The notes beneath the pieces are model-generated. The model saw only the letters and a program-made list of their open reading frames with translations, had not been told where the DNA came from and made no database searches. 64,000 nt of DNA from Adiantum capillus-veneris (lineage: Eukaryota; Streptophyta; Polypodiopsida; Polypodiales; Pteridaceae). The DNA lies in assembly GCA_014529385.2 (NCBI GenBank), contig CM043950.1, positions 152,522,945-152,586,944 on the forward strand, read 5' to 3'. This document shows positions 21,388 through 34,260 of the stretch, piece by piece. A program made the translations under genes and the position numbers. Every line of letters begins with the position of its first letter. Position 1 is the first letter of the stretch.

Positions 21388-21814
21388 TCTATACTATACT
21401 TACGCAGCGTAATTTTTTTGAGGAAGGAGAGACACTCCACGTGTCAATCTCTCCTCCTTCCTTCCTCATCCTCAAAAAACGCAGCACCCTAAAAAAATTA
21501 CGCTGCAGCCAAGGTCTGAGCGAAGAGACTTGCAGGAGTTGTCAAGGTCGGGCGCGCGAAGGTCTGAGCCAAGGTCGAGGCGCACTGCAGAGCTGTCACC
21601 TCCCATGATCCCATCCCATCTCATAGGGCTTGGCCCTTGCAACTTCGGCCAATCCGCCAACCAAGCCTCTGTCTCGCAGGAAAGAACCGGGCCTCTGTTG
21701 CGCAGGGCTTCGACAGTCCGCAAGAAGGAGCACCTCCCCCAACCGGGCCTGATCTGTCGCAGGGCCTCTCGCTCTCTCTCTCTCTCTCACACAATTGCAA
21801 GATAGCTAGCTCTG

Positions 21815-21895
<81 letters not shown>

Positions 21896-22239
21896 GCTGC
21901 GCGCTGAGCTGCTGGAGTCACGGTGCTTGCAGGAGCTTTTATTCACTTGCCATCCCATCCCAATATAGGGCTTGGCCCTTGCAACCTCCCCCAAGCGGGC
22001 CTCTGCCGGCTGTAGTCGACATCCTCATGCAACTCCTGTGTGTCCTTGCATGCCGCCTTCAAACCACCTCTGCGTCTTAACTCTAGGACTCTCCCCTGAG
22101 CAAGGTTGGACGAAGCCCTAACCCCCCCTCTCTCTCTCTCACACACACAGACAGCAATGTGGAGGTTACGACTCAATGGTGTTTGAACCTTATTGCAGGT
22201 TACGGTAGTTTTTCTAAGGGCTTTTTGCGGATGGGCTCA

Positions 22240-22327
<88 letters not shown>

Positions 22328-22359
22328 AAACTGAAGTAGCGCAACTCTCTCTCTCTCTC

Positions 22360-22407
<48 letters not shown>

Positions 22408-22531
22408 TTAAACATCCAGGTTCTGTGTGCGCAACTACAAAAGGATAATCTAAGCCTTTACGACTCTTTCTATACTCATAGAGAGTCGTCAAGGTCCATA
22501 GCAGGTAGAGACTTTGAGTTCAAGTGCTTGC

Positions 22532-22566
<35 letters not shown>

Positions 22567-23609
22567 CGAGAGGTGGGGAGGGACTCCTTGCCATTCCAGT
22601 CGGCAAGTGGTGAAGGCAAGTGACGAAGACGAGTCGCAAAGACAATCGGCAAGCGACTAGCGAAGGCAAGCGGCAAGCGATTAGTATCGGCAAACGGCAA
22701 GCGATTAGCATCGGCAAGCGGCAAGCGTGGAAGACGGGACGAACAACGACGCTCACCTTAAACTTGAAGGTTTTCACGATGCAATATTTGCGTTCACATT
22801 TCTATTTGCGTTTGCGTTTGCTTGCCGTTTAAAATGCTTGCCGTTGAAAATGGCAAATTACCAAAACACCCCTTTGATTTGTGGAAATTTCCAAAATGCC
22901 CCTCAAAATTTTCACCTACTAGGTAGTTTGTGCCTTTTCCATTCTTAAAGTCAAAATGAAAAGTCATCATTGTCTTCTTCTGCAGGGTAATTTGTGCCTT
23001 TTCATTTCTTAATTATGGTGTTCTTAAGGTTCAAACACCCCTCTGATTTGTGAAAATTTCCAAAACTCCCAAAATACCCCTGGTTATGAGAGTGAATTTC
23101 TCCCAAAATTACATGCTAAGCACTCCAAAACGGATCTCAATTGTCAAAAGGAATTAAGACTATGATGCAGGTCGAGTGCTTGAGAGAGAGAGAGACAGAG
23201 GGAGAGAGGTGGGGAGGGACTTCGCGAGCGGCGAAGACAAAGGCAAGCGACAAGCGATGGTGGCAGGAGTGAGTGGATTTAGGGCGACGAACCCTCAAGT
23301 TAGATTTTGAGGTTTTCTGGATGCATTTTTCTTTGCCTTTTGTGTTTGCGATTGCTCTAAACCCGGTCTTTTTGCCATTGCATTTTCCTTAGCGTTTCGT
23401 GCGTGCGATCACCTTACGGTGTTCTTAAGGTCAACATGAAAAGGGAAAATTACCAAAACACCCCTCTAATATGTGGATATTCCCAAAATGCCCCTCAAAT
23501 TTCCAAAATTCCCAAAATACCCCCCGGTTGTGAGACTGAATTTCTCCAAAAAATAGAAAATTTGTAGCTTTTCATAGGAAGAAGACTAATTGTCTGTCAA
23601 TCTATCATA
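21388..23609 (+). repeat. Helitron-like 5' region, tandem copy 1
   Basis: Starts TCTATACTATACTTACGCAG, the plant Helitron-type 5' end, with a CCACGTGTC box at about 21438. It carries a 16-bp inverted repeat (21404-21419 against 21491-21506), compound (CT)n(CA)n microsatellites (21812-21892, 22243-22324, 22365-22403), an (AG)n run (22532-22562), a GGCAAGCG-rich minisatellite (about 22650-22735), and AT-rich sequence with a recurring CAAAATGCCCCTC motif. It ends TCTATCATA, directly abutting the second copy. No credible ORF is present. Confidence 0.75.
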
Positions 23610-24033
23610 TCTATACTATACTTATGCAGCGTAATTTTTTTGAGGAAGGAGAGACACTCCACGTGTCAATCTCTCCTCCTTCCTTCCTCATCCTCAAAAA
23701 ACGCAGCACCCTAAAAAAATTACGCTGCAGCCAAGGTCTGAGCGAAGAGACCTGTAGGAGCTGTCAAGGTCGAGGTGCGCGAAGGTCTGAGCCAAGGTTG
23801 AGGTGCGCTGCAGACCTGTCACCTCCCATGATCCCATTCCATCTCATAGGGCTTGGCCCTTGCAACTTCCGTCTTTCCGCCAACCAGGCCTCTGTCTCGC
23901 AGGAAAGAGCCGGGCCTCTGTCTTGCAGGGCCTTGACAGTCCGCAGGAAGGATCACCTCCCCCAACCGGGCCTGATCTGTCGCAGGGCCTCTCGCTCTCT
24001 CTCTTTCTCACAGTTGCAAGATAGCTAGGTCTG

Positions 24034-24102
<69 letters not shown>

Positions 24103-24441
24103 GCTGCGCGCTGAGCTGCTGGAGTCACGGCGCCTGCAGGAGCTTTAATTCACTTGCCATCCCATCCCAATATAGGGGTGGCCCTTGCAACCTCCCCCAA
24201 GCGGGCCTCTGCCGGCTACAGTCGACATCCTCATGCAGCTCCTGTGTGTCCTTGCATTCCGCCTTCAAACCACCTCTGCGTCTTAACTCTAGGACTCTCC
24301 CCTGAGCAAGTTTGGACGAAGCCCTAACCCCCTCTCGCTCTCTCTCACACACACACACAGCCATGTGGAGGTTACGACTCAATGGTGTTTGAACCTTATT
24401 GCAGGCTACGAGAGTTTTTCTGAGGGCTCTGTGCGGATGGG

Positions 24442-24528
<87 letters not shown>

Positions 24529-24543
24529 CTCAAGTAGCGCAAC

Positions 24544-24574
<31 letters not shown>

Positions 24575-24705
24575 GTGCAGTTTAAACATCCAGGTTCTGT
24601 GTGTGCAACTACAAAAAGATAATCTAAGCCTTTAGGACTCTTTCTATACTCATAGAGAGTCGTCAAGGTCCATAGCAGGTAGAGACTTTGAGTTCGAGTG
24701 CTTGC

Positions 24706-24742
<37 letters not shown>

Positions 24743-25762
24743 AGGGACTCCTTGCCATTCCAATCGGCAAGTGGTGAAGGCAAGTGACGAAGACAAGTCG
24801 CAAAGACGAGCGGCAAGCGACTAGCGAAGGCAAGCGGCGAGCAATTAGTATCGGCAATCGCCAAGCGGTTAGCATCCGCAAGCGGCAAGCGTGGGAGGCG
24901 GGACAAACGACGATGCTCACCTTAAACTTTAAGGTTTTCTCGATGTAATATTTATGTTTGCATTTCTGTTTGCGTTTGCATTCGCTTGCCGTTTAAAAGG
25001 GCAAATTGCCAAAACACCCCTTTGATTTGTGGACATTTCCAAAATGCCCCTCAAAATTTTCAAAATAGGTTTCCATAGTAGACTAGGTATTTGGTGCCTT
25101 TTAAATTCTTAAAGTCAAAATGAAAAGTCATCATTGTTTTCTTTTGCCCGGTAATTTGTGCCTTTTCATTTCTTAATTATGGTGTTCTTAAGGTCCAAAC
25201 ACCCCTTTGATTTGTGAAAATTTCAAAAACTCCCTGGTTATGAGAGTGAATTTCTCCCAAAATTACATGCTAAGCACTCCAAAACAGATCTCAATTGTGA
25301 AAAAAGAATTAAGACTATGATGCAGGTCGAGTGCTTGAGAGAGAGAGACAGAGGGAGAGAGGTGGGGAGGGACTTCGCGAGCGGCGAAGACAAAGGCAAG
25401 CGACAAGCGATGGTGGCAGGAGTGAGTGGATTTAGGGCGACGAACCCTCAAGTTAGATTTTGAGGTTTTCTGGATGCATTTTTCTTTGCCTTTTGTGTTT
25501 GCGATTGCTCTAAACCCGGTCTTTTTGCCATTGCATTTTCCTTAGCGTTTCGTGCGTGCGATCACCTTACGGTGTTCTTAAGGTCAACACGAAAAGGGAA
25601 AATTACCAAAACACCCCTCTAATATGTGGATATTCCCAAAATGCCCCTCAAATTTCCAAAATTCCCAAAATACCCCCCGGTTGTGAGACTGAATTTCTCC
25701 AAAAAATAGAAAATTTGTAGCTTTTCATAGGAAGAAGACTAATTGTCTGTCAATCTATCATA
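23610..25762 (+). repeat. Helitron-like 5' region, tandem copy 2
   Basis: This is a colinear copy of 21388-23609, starting TCTATACTATACTTATGCAG and ending TCTATCATA. Differences are mostly microsatellite lengths (for example the (TG)n of copy 1 near 22365 is absent) plus scattered substitutions. It runs on into the subrepeat arrays upstream of the Helitron Rep/helicase remnant and is preceded by an A, so it is my preferred 5' end for that element. Confidence 0.75.
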
Positions 25763-25789
25763 CAAGATGCTAAAACTAGAATTTGAGTC

Positions 25790-26660
25790 ATAATTGCCTT
25801 CTTCTGCGCTCGGTAATTTGCGCCAAATTACATGCTAAGCACTCAAAAACGGATCTCAGTTGTCAAAAAGGAATTAAGAATAGGACATCTTGAAGAAAAT
25901 TTGCAAAATATCCTCAAAGCACCCCTCTAATATGTGGATATTCCCAAAATACCCTCGGTTGTGAGAGTGAATTTCTCCTAAAATTAGAAAATTTATAGCT
26001 TTTCATAGAAAGAAAGAATAATTGTCTATCATACAAGATGATAAAACTAGAATTTGAGTCATAATCCCCTTCTTCTGCGAGGTAATTTGTGCCCAATTAC
26101 ATGCTAAGCACTTAAAAACGGATCTCAGTTGTCAAAAAGGAATTAAGACTAGGAAATCTTGAAGAAAATTTGCAAAATATCCCCAAAACACCCCTCTAAT
26201 AATTGCCTTCTTCTGCGAGGTAATTTGTGCCAAATTACATGTTAAGCACTCAAAAACGGATCTTAGTTGTCAAAAAGGAATTAAGACTAGGAAATCTTTA
26301 AGAAAATTTCCAAAATATCCCCAATATTTTGTTATAAATTCCCAAAATGTCCTTAAAATTTTCCAACCAAAATACCCCTGGTTGAGAGTAAATTTCTCCA
26401 ACGATTGTTTTTTTGTAGCTTTTCATAAGAAGACTGATTGTCTATCATACAAGCTGCTAAAACTAGAATTTGAGTTGGTCATGTACGCTTTGGAGATTCT
26501 TTATTTTTAGACATAAAACCCTTCTTATGCGAGCTAATTTGTGCCAATTTTTTAACATATTTTTTACATACTAAGCACTCAAAAACCGATCTCAATTGTC
26601 AAAGAGGAATTAAGACTAGGAAATCTTGAAGAAAATTACCAAAATGGATACAAGGGTATT
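25790..26660 (+). repeat. Degenerate subrepeat array (GGTAATTTGTGCC units)
   Basis: Units start with CTTCTGCG plus GGTAATTTGTGCC and contain GCTAAGCACTCAAAAACGG, seen near 25798, 26069, 26206 and 26523. Spacing varies because some units are shortened. Older relatives of the unit lie in both 2.2-kb copies (about 22978 and 25140). It is noncoding and AT-rich. Confidence 0.8.
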
Positions 26661-26689
26661 TTTGAAATTTGAGGGGTATTTCAGGAATT

Positions 26690-27345
26690 TCCACTAAATC
26701 GATCTTTTAGGGTGACAATGTTTTTTCCCAAAGCAATAATGAGGAAGTACACAATGAAATAGGGCAACCCTTTGCTATATTTGGAGATGTTCACATTAGA
26801 GAGTTTCATGCGTGCTATCACCTTATGGTGTTCTCAAGGTGAAAATTAAAATCTCAAGGTAAATATTATAATTTGTAAGGTGGGATTACACTAAATCGAT
26901 CTTTCAGAGCAACAATGCTTTTTCTCAAAGCACTGATGACGAAGGACACGATCAATCAAGGTAACCCTTCGCTATATTTGGAGATTATTTTACATTAAAT
27001 TCCTTTAAGTTTCATGCATTATATCACCTTGGGGTGAAATTTAGAGATAAAACTCAAGATTCGTAGCTGGGATTGCACTAAAGTTAAGATACTTTCGTCC
27101 AAAACACGGGTGCTATCACCTTTCGTGGGTGCTATCGCCTTCAGGTAAAATTTTAGAGGTGGATCTCGAAATTCATAAGTGGGAATTTCGACAAATTAGA
27201 GGGGTATTTTGGTAATTTCCCATATTAAAATTTGTTAGGCAATAATACACTAAACCGATCTTTCAGGGTGACAATGCTTTTTCTCAAAGCATTGAAGACA
27301 TAGGGCACAATAAATTAGGGCAAACCTCCACTATATTTGACCACG
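26690..27345 (+). repeat. Second subrepeat array (CGATCTTTCAGGGTGACAATG units)
   Basis: Three diverged copies begin near 26697, 26898 and 27256, each with CGATCTTT, ACAATG, TTCTCAAAGCA and then a GGGCAACCCT-like segment. The array ends about 230 bp before the Helitron coding region. Confidence 0.75.
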
Positions 27346-27573
27346 ACCTACCTCTCTACACCTTTGCACCATAGACTTCGGGGCCATTTGGACTACTACA
27401 CCTACGTTCTATCATGTTGCCATGATGTCTAAATTGATTATACATATTGCACTGCTAAAACTTATGCACTCATTATGAGCTTAGTGTTTTCTTTGTTGCT
27501 TGACAGAAGAATTTATGAGGACAAGGGACACATTCCTTTGTCTTTGTGAATCTCCAAGTCATTCCTCTCATGT

Positions 27574-30500
27574 GTGTGCACGCCAAAAGGTTGCACGAAA
27601 TTATCGACGCCAACTCGCTATAAGCGTACGGTATACTTGACTAGTAATGCCTTGCCATGCTTGACAAATGACCATGGTCATGGTAGGAGTCCCTCCACAT
27701 TTGTGGTTGGTTCTATCCATGGTGATGTTACAATTCCACGAGTCCCTTTGCAAACAGTCATGCAAGGACAAGGACGAAGACAACACACTCTTTTGTGTTT
27801 GGATGCGACAAGAAGATATCGTCGACAACGGGCAAGGCAACGTACCTCCCACATAAGAGAGCAGCGCCACCAACATGGTGGACACATTTGCCCTTTCATA
27901 AACGCTCAAAATGAGGAACAAGTCCCGTATGTCCATGACACATTACTTGGAGGAATTGCTTGCATTCTACATGCTTATCCCTGTATACGAGGTGTTCACT
28001 CTTCCATGCTACCATTGATACATGTATCATTGCCTATAGATCATACAAGAACCATGTCCTCCTTCTGTGAGTTTTGTGGTGCACGTCTTTGGCCGTGTGA
28101 AATGAAGAAGGAAGATACACCATCAATGGGAAAATATTGTTGCAAAGGTGGAAAAGTATCCCTCTTTCCTCTTGCAAGATCTCTAGATGTATTGGAGAGG
28201 CTACTCAATAACAGTGATGGTATGAGTAGATCCTTCAGAAAAAACATCAGGAGTTACAATAGTGTGATGGCATTTGCGTCTGTTGGAGCTACCATTGATG
28301 AGACATTGATGGGTAGGTATGGTGCATATTGCTTTCGTGTACATGGCGGTGTGTAGCATCGAATTGGTTCTTTGGTACCACACGAAGCAGGGGTGCCAAA
28401 ATTTGCTCAGATATATGTATATGATACTGAGCATGAGGTTCGGAATCGTATGAGTTCCTTGGATGGTTTGAATTTGTCGACTCTTGAAGCATTATCAATG
28501 ATGAGGCGATCATGTAATCCATATTCGAATGCCTTCTACAATGTTGGTAGAATGTTACGTGACAGTCCTGGGGTGGAGATCAAAATGACAATTTGTGAGA
28601 ATAGAAATACTTCGAGGTAGTACTTGATACCTGTTGGCAATGAGGTTGCTGCAATTATGTCGGGTCAAGGGGATGTACAAACAACTCGCCATCGAGACAT
28701 TGTGATACATTGTCAAAATGGAAGGCTGCAAAGGATTTCAAATCTACACAGGTCATACATGCCACTATTGTATGTTCTTCTCTTTCCACGTGGAGAAGAT
28801 GGATGGTATATCAATCTTCCTTATGCTCATGTACATGGACCGTTAGATGCCTTGGCTAGTCGACAATGTGTCGATCACTCAAAAAGAGTACTATGCATAT
28901 CGACTACAGGTTCGTACTGATACGGAGTCATGCTTGCTTCGTGGGGGTCGTTTACTTCAACAATTTATGGTTGATGCATATTGTGCCATTGAGGAATGTC
29001 GTCTTGCATGGGTCCGTACAAATCAGAAGACGTTGAGGGCAGAATTGTATTCAGGGCTGGCTGACATGGTGCATTTGTCTGGAAGTGATGCTGTACTTGG
29101 ACAATCTGTAGGTCGAAGAATTGTCTTACCCTCATCTTTTATAGGCGGCCCTTGGCACATGTACCAATTGTATCAAGATGCAATGACAATTGTGAGTGCA
29201 AAGGGAAAGCCAAACCTATTTATCACATTCATATGTAACCCTAAATGGCCATAAATAAATGAGGCACTACTTCTAGGACAGGGTTTTCTTCTTGAAACAC
29301 TCGAGCATGATGAAATATATCTTAAAGAAAGATATCTTTGGGAAAGTGGTGTCTTACATGTATGTCGTGGAGTTCCAAAAGAGAGGCTTTCCACATTCTC
29401 ATACATTATTTATTTTAGATCCTCGATGTAAGCCTCAATCAACATTTGACTATGACAAGATGGTTTGTGGAGAGCTGCCAGATAAAAAACGATTTCCAGT
29501 GCTCCATGATATCATTGTTAGTTGTAACATTCATGGACCATGTGGTGAGTTCAATAGTTCATCTCCTTGCATGGTTGATGGCCGGTGTATTAGATAATAT
29601 CCACGTTCATTTTGTGAGAAAACAACCATGGATAATAATGGCTACCCCATTTATGTGCGACGAAACAATGGCTTCACTGCCAAGGTTAGGGGTTCTACTA
29701 TTGATAACCGATGGGTTGTGCCAAATAATACTATTTTGTCAAAATTATTTAATGCGCATATCAATGTTGAGGTATGCTCTACAATTTCAGCTGTGAAGTA
29801 TGTTTATAAGTACATCTACAAGGGGCATGATAGGGCAACTGTAAGATTCTCGACATCGGTACGTGATGCACAAAGGGAGAACATTGATGAGATAGACATG
29901 TACACAGATGGCCGCTATGTATCTGCATCTGAGGCTTGCTTGAGAAATTTTCAATATCCTTTGCACAATGACGCACCAGTTGTTCAGAGATTGAGTGTGC
30001 ATGTTCCGACTGGTCAAATGGTGACTTTTCAAGATAATGATAGACTTAATGATGTCTTGCAAAGGGAAAATGCAGAGAAGACCACTTTGACAGAGTGGTT
30101 CACATGCAACTTGGAGAATCCTGATGCAAATGATAGTTTGTACATTGATTTTCCTCAAAAGTGGGTGTGGAATTCGGGTTCGAAAAAATGGACAAAGAGA
30201 CGTCGTGGGGACACTATCGGGCGGATGTATTTTGTGCAGCCCTCTGCAGGTGAACTATATTATGTTCGTTTGCTTCTAACTATTCGTAAAGGATGTAAAT
30301 CATTTGAGGATCTACGCTCCGCAAATGGTGTATTGTTTCCAACATTCAAGGCAGCATGCATTGCAAGGGGTATCTTGGAAGATGATGGGGAATGGTTCGG
30401 ATGCATGGAGGAAGCTTGCAGTACACATACAGGCTTGCAATTGAGACATTTGTTTGTAACCATTCTACTATTTTGTGAACCCTCCTCCCCTCATCTCTTG

Positions 30501-32190
30501 TGGGAAAGATTTCGATGTTTTTTGTCTGAGGACTACCAACACATGTTGGAGATGAGATATGAGTCGTTAGATGGATGTACAAAAGTTGCTGAAGGGTATG
30601 TGTTGAGAGATTTGCATAACATTCTTGGTACCTTTGGACAAAGTTTGGACGAAGTCTAGCTGAATTTCCCGGAATTCAATGCCTGATGAGCGCTTTGTGA
30701 CACGTGATGAAAATAGCTTTCTTTTCCAAGAGCAATGCCTTGACACGGTACAAGAACTATCCGTGTCACGTGAAATGGAGCAGACTCTAAATGAAGACCA
30801 AAGAATTGCTTTTGAGGCAGTCTTGCATGGATTGACTATTGACGGTGGGGCTATTTTTTTCCTAGATGGCCCTGGAGGGACTGGGAAAACTTATTTGTAT
30901 AATTGTTTGTTGTCGCGCGTGCGTGGAGAAGGAGAAGTTGCATTGGCCACAACATATTCTGGTATTTCAGCATTGCTATTGCGAAATTGACGCACTGCAC
31001 ATTCTAGATTCAAGATACCCTTGGACCTTGATAGTTGCAGCACATGCAATATCCCTGTTCAGGGTCAACTTTCTGAATTGCTTAGAATGTGCAAGTTGAT
31101 TGTGTGGGATGAGGCTCCTATGATGCATCGATATGCCTTCGAAGCGTTGGACAAGTCTTTGCAGGATATCATGTGCTCAAGAAATCCATTTGGTGGAAAA
31201 GTGTTGCTTCTTGGGGGAGATTTCAGACAAATCTTACCAGTGGTGTTCCAGGGAGCGCGTGCTCACATTTTTGATGCTACACTTTGTCGATCGCACTTAT
31301 GGAATCATGTGAAGATCCTTAAATTGGCACATAACATGCGTGTGGGAGGTGGTGATGTTGCAAATTCTACCTACAGAGAATGGCTTATGGATGTAGGAAA
31401 TGGGACTCTGAAAATCAGTGATGAACAGATGATAGAAATCCCCCGTCACATGGTTCTTTCTTCATCTTCACTGGATGATTTGATAGGTTGCATCTATTCA
31501 GAAATTGATAAAGATGTGGTCTATGCAGAATACTTCAAAGAGCGGGCCATTCTCGCTCCAAAAAACTCTGAAGTTGATATTCTCAATGCTAAGGCCCTGT
31601 ACACAATGAAAGGTGATGTTGTGCAATGCTTTAGTGCTAACTTTGTGGTGGAAAACTCGATGCAAGATCCTTTCTTATACTCTGTGGAGTTTTTAAATAG
31701 TCTCACCTTGGGTGGTGGATTTCCAACACATTGCTTGGAGTTGAAGATGAATGCCCCAATAATTCTACTACGGAACATTGATCGAAATGGAGGTCTATGT
31801 AATGGGACACGCTTGGTGTGCAAGGAATTTCATGCAAGAGTTTTGGAGGCAGAAGTTATTACAGGTACATGGGTTGGCACTCGGGTTTTCATCTCTCGAA
31901 TATGTTTTGTGCATTCTGGTACAAAGTTGCCATTTGTTCTTAGACGGAGACAATTTTCAGTTAGATTGGCTTTTTGTATGACGATAAATAAGTCACAGGG
32001 CCAAAGCATTGCCATGTTGTGCCTATACCTGGTGAAACCGGTCTTCACTCATGGACAATTGTATGTTGCATTGTCACGTGCATGTTCAGCCTCGAGAGTG
32101 AAGATTCTCCTACGTGACGTTGATGTAAACAAAACAACTGCACTAGCAACAAACATTGTGTACCAAGAGATATTAAACAATGCTATATGA
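27574..32190 (+). pseudogene. Helitron Rep/PIF1-type helicase, decayed
   Basis: The frames together give a plant Helitron transposase in order. N-terminus: a zinc-finger-like block (CEFCGARLWPCEMKKE, KYCCKGGKV) and RKNIRSYNSVMAFASVGA (27574-28356). Helitron-like N domain: LLRGGRLLQQFMVDAYCAIE, GRRIVLPSSFIGGPWHMYQL and NLFITFICNPKWP (28847-29254). Rep HUH motif: VEFQKRGFPHSHTLFILD (about 29370-29420). Rep tyrosine region: VKYVYKYIYKGHDRATV (about 29790-29840). PIF1 helicase: Walker A GPGGTGKT (about 30870), Walker B VWDEAPMM, GGDFRQILPVVF and a C-terminal VALSRACSASRVKILL. In the family Rep nicks and joins DNA and the helicase unwinds it during rolling-circle transposition. Stops fall at 28354, 28618, 29252, 29595 and 30988, with frameshifts near 28870, 29290 and 30660, so it is non-functional. 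A possible 3' splice site (GCTTGACAG) precedes 27507, and the true N-terminus is uncertain. Confidence 0.93.
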
Positions 32191-32192
32191 AG

Positions 32193-33498
32193 GTTCCAAT
32201 CCTTCTTTCTATATGATGATAAATAATTTACATGATGTTGATGTAATTTACAAAACAATTGCAGTAACAATACCATGAGATAGTAATCAATGCCATAGGA
32301 AGGCTCCAATCCTTCTCATCATTGTCTTCTTCTTTGTATATGTTTCAAATCATAGAATATTTTATGAATTAATTTTCTACCTCTCTCCATAACATTGTCT
32401 AAATTTTGGTTTCCTTTTGGGTAAAAAGATCATGGATCAGTTTCTTACATCTATGAGGTGTCCTTTCTATTAAATGTGGAAGATCATCCACATCCTGGTA
32501 TGTTTTTGTCCACCATTAAGACATTATGTGGAGACTTATTGTGTTATCTTTGGGACCTTGATTTTTTTTCCATTATTTTAATCAGAGCCACATTTTTGGT
32601 GTGCGCCTTTGCCACACGAAAAAATTGTTAGGACCATCCGCAAGCACTACAAGACCAGGTTTGTCTGCTTGAAATTAGGAATTCCCTTTGCATAAAGTAA
32701 GTCTCATGGTTTTTTTGTTTCCTTGTGTGTTACGAACCTTAGGAAGTTGCCATCTATCAATATTTTCATATTGCGTATTTTGGCATACTCCTCCGACGTT
32801 GAGTACGGTGTCTACTCGGTGAGGAAGGAGTGTGTGTCTTCCCAAGATGAAGATGATGCTCAATGGTTTGCTAGATATGAAGGATACTCTATTCCCAATG
32901 ATTGGGAGTACCTCCAGAGTTCTAGGTTTGCTGAGTTGATCTACCAAATCTACTTGCCTAAACAACTTGCATGTTTGGCAATACCATACATAGCTACAAT
33001 AACTGGTACGTGTAAGTCGTTGTGTTTGGAGCTTTGATTGTATTATTCCAAAAAAAAGTCTCCCTTTTTACTACTTTTGTTTGTTAATCCAGGAGATAAT
33101 CAACCTTGGGATGGAAAAACGGCCCTTAATTTAGGAATTGAGAAACTCCAAGCTGATTGCCAATTGCATGATGAAACAAGCTACATTAATGTTTCCTCTT
33201 AGATCATTTGTGGCACAATAGTGTCCTTGATTGTGTTTGTTTCTATGACAAACATATCAACAACTTTGCCATGTTTGTGATCCATTTTAGGCAATTTTCT
33301 TTGAAGGTATGGATACATTTCTAAATGTCTTGGTGTTTATTATGACTTTGTAATTCTATGCAGTAGAGTTCTCCACTTTCTATTTGAGTTTGAGGGATCC
33401 AATATATTAGGTTCATATCTTGGAGATCGTTGTTTAAGCATAACAATTCTATGCATTGATCCTCACATTTGTGAGAGGATATATAGGTTTCTATGTTG

Positions 33499-33501
<3 letters not shown>
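32193..33501. other. No assignable gene
   Basis: AT-rich sequence after the helicase remnant. One plus-strand frame (32723-33037) has protein-like composition (FAELIYQIYLPKQLACLAIP) but matches nothing I recognise. It could be an exon of whatever the coiled-coil frame at 33815 belonged to. Confidence 0.35.

Positions 33502-33587
<86 letters not shown>
33502..33587. repeat. (TG)n(AG)n compound microsatellite
   Basis: TG repeats to about 33544, then AG repeats to 33587, without interruption. Confidence 0.98.
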
Positions 33588-33588
<1 letters not shown>

Positions 33589-33814
33589 GTGCAATAAGGA
33601 AGAGAGAAAATCATGCATATTGCATGAAGAAAACTCTAAAGTCTCTTTGTGTCTTTTCCTGAACTTTCACCTCTTTTGCTTGGTGTAGATTATGTTTTTT
33701 TTGTATGATAAGATGTTATGTTCGTATTATTGTGCAAGGGATTGCTTCCTTTGTGGTAGTTGACACATAATTCAGCTTTATAAGCATTGTGATGTACTTT
33801 TTAATGGTACACCT

Positions 33815-34260
33815 ATGGAGAACACTAATGACAATGCCATCATTGAGACTGAGTCTGATGGTATTGAGTCTACTCCTCCAAGGTTTGCCAATGTTTGAGC
33901 GGCAAAGAGAAGTGCTCGATGTGTGGGATCCTCTTCTGTTAATCCTATGGTAAATGATGGGAATCACGAACTCATGGCTGCATTAAGGGACTTCTTTACC
34001 CGTAGTGAGTCTAGGCAGTTGGACTTTGAACAACACTTGGAAGCAGTTTTAGACGTGACTCAGCAAGCGAATTGCCAACACATTGTAGACCTTCGCAATG
34101 AGGTGCGTTTATGTGTACAACGCTTCCATGGAGGAATCGACTAGGTTGAGGAGAACCAATTCAACATGTTGGTGTGCATGGAGCAACAATTTGAATCAAT
34201 GAAAAGCTCAGACATGCCCAATAGGGAAATCCAGATCCAAATTGATGCAATGAAGGACCA
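33815..34260 (+). pseudogene. Coiled-coil protein remnant, split by the gypsy element (5' part)
   Basis: From the ATG at 33815 (MENTNDNAIIETESDG) one phase runs to the gypsy LTR. It is broken only by TGA at 33896 and TAG at 34142, each explicable by one C-to-T change in CGA and CAG. It contains heptad-like, charge-rich sequence (NHELMAALRDFFTRSESRQL; VEENQFNMLVCMEQQFESM) and looks like a coiled coil. Its last complete codons before the insertion are DAMKD. With one copy of the GACCA target duplication removed, the phase continues at 43147 with more coiled-coil sequence to a TAG at 43261. The frame may extend upstream of 33815 through a further TGA. I recognise no family. Since it follows the Helitron helicase on the same strand, it may be a Helitron accessory or captured gene, or an unrelated old gene. 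Confidence 0.55.
34256..34260. repeat. Target site duplication GACCA (left)
   Basis: GACCA directly precedes the left gypsy LTR and recurs directly after the right LTR at 43142-43146. Confidence 0.93.

Noticed and set aside
27601-28522. Minus-strand ORFs opposite the Helitron N-terminus
   Set aside because: They are antisense shadows of the plus-strand Rep reading frames, which carry clear Helitron motifs.
32723-33037. Plus-strand ORF of 104 codons after the helicase
   Set aside because: No recognisable domain and no clear start; it could be an exon but the evidence is composition only.
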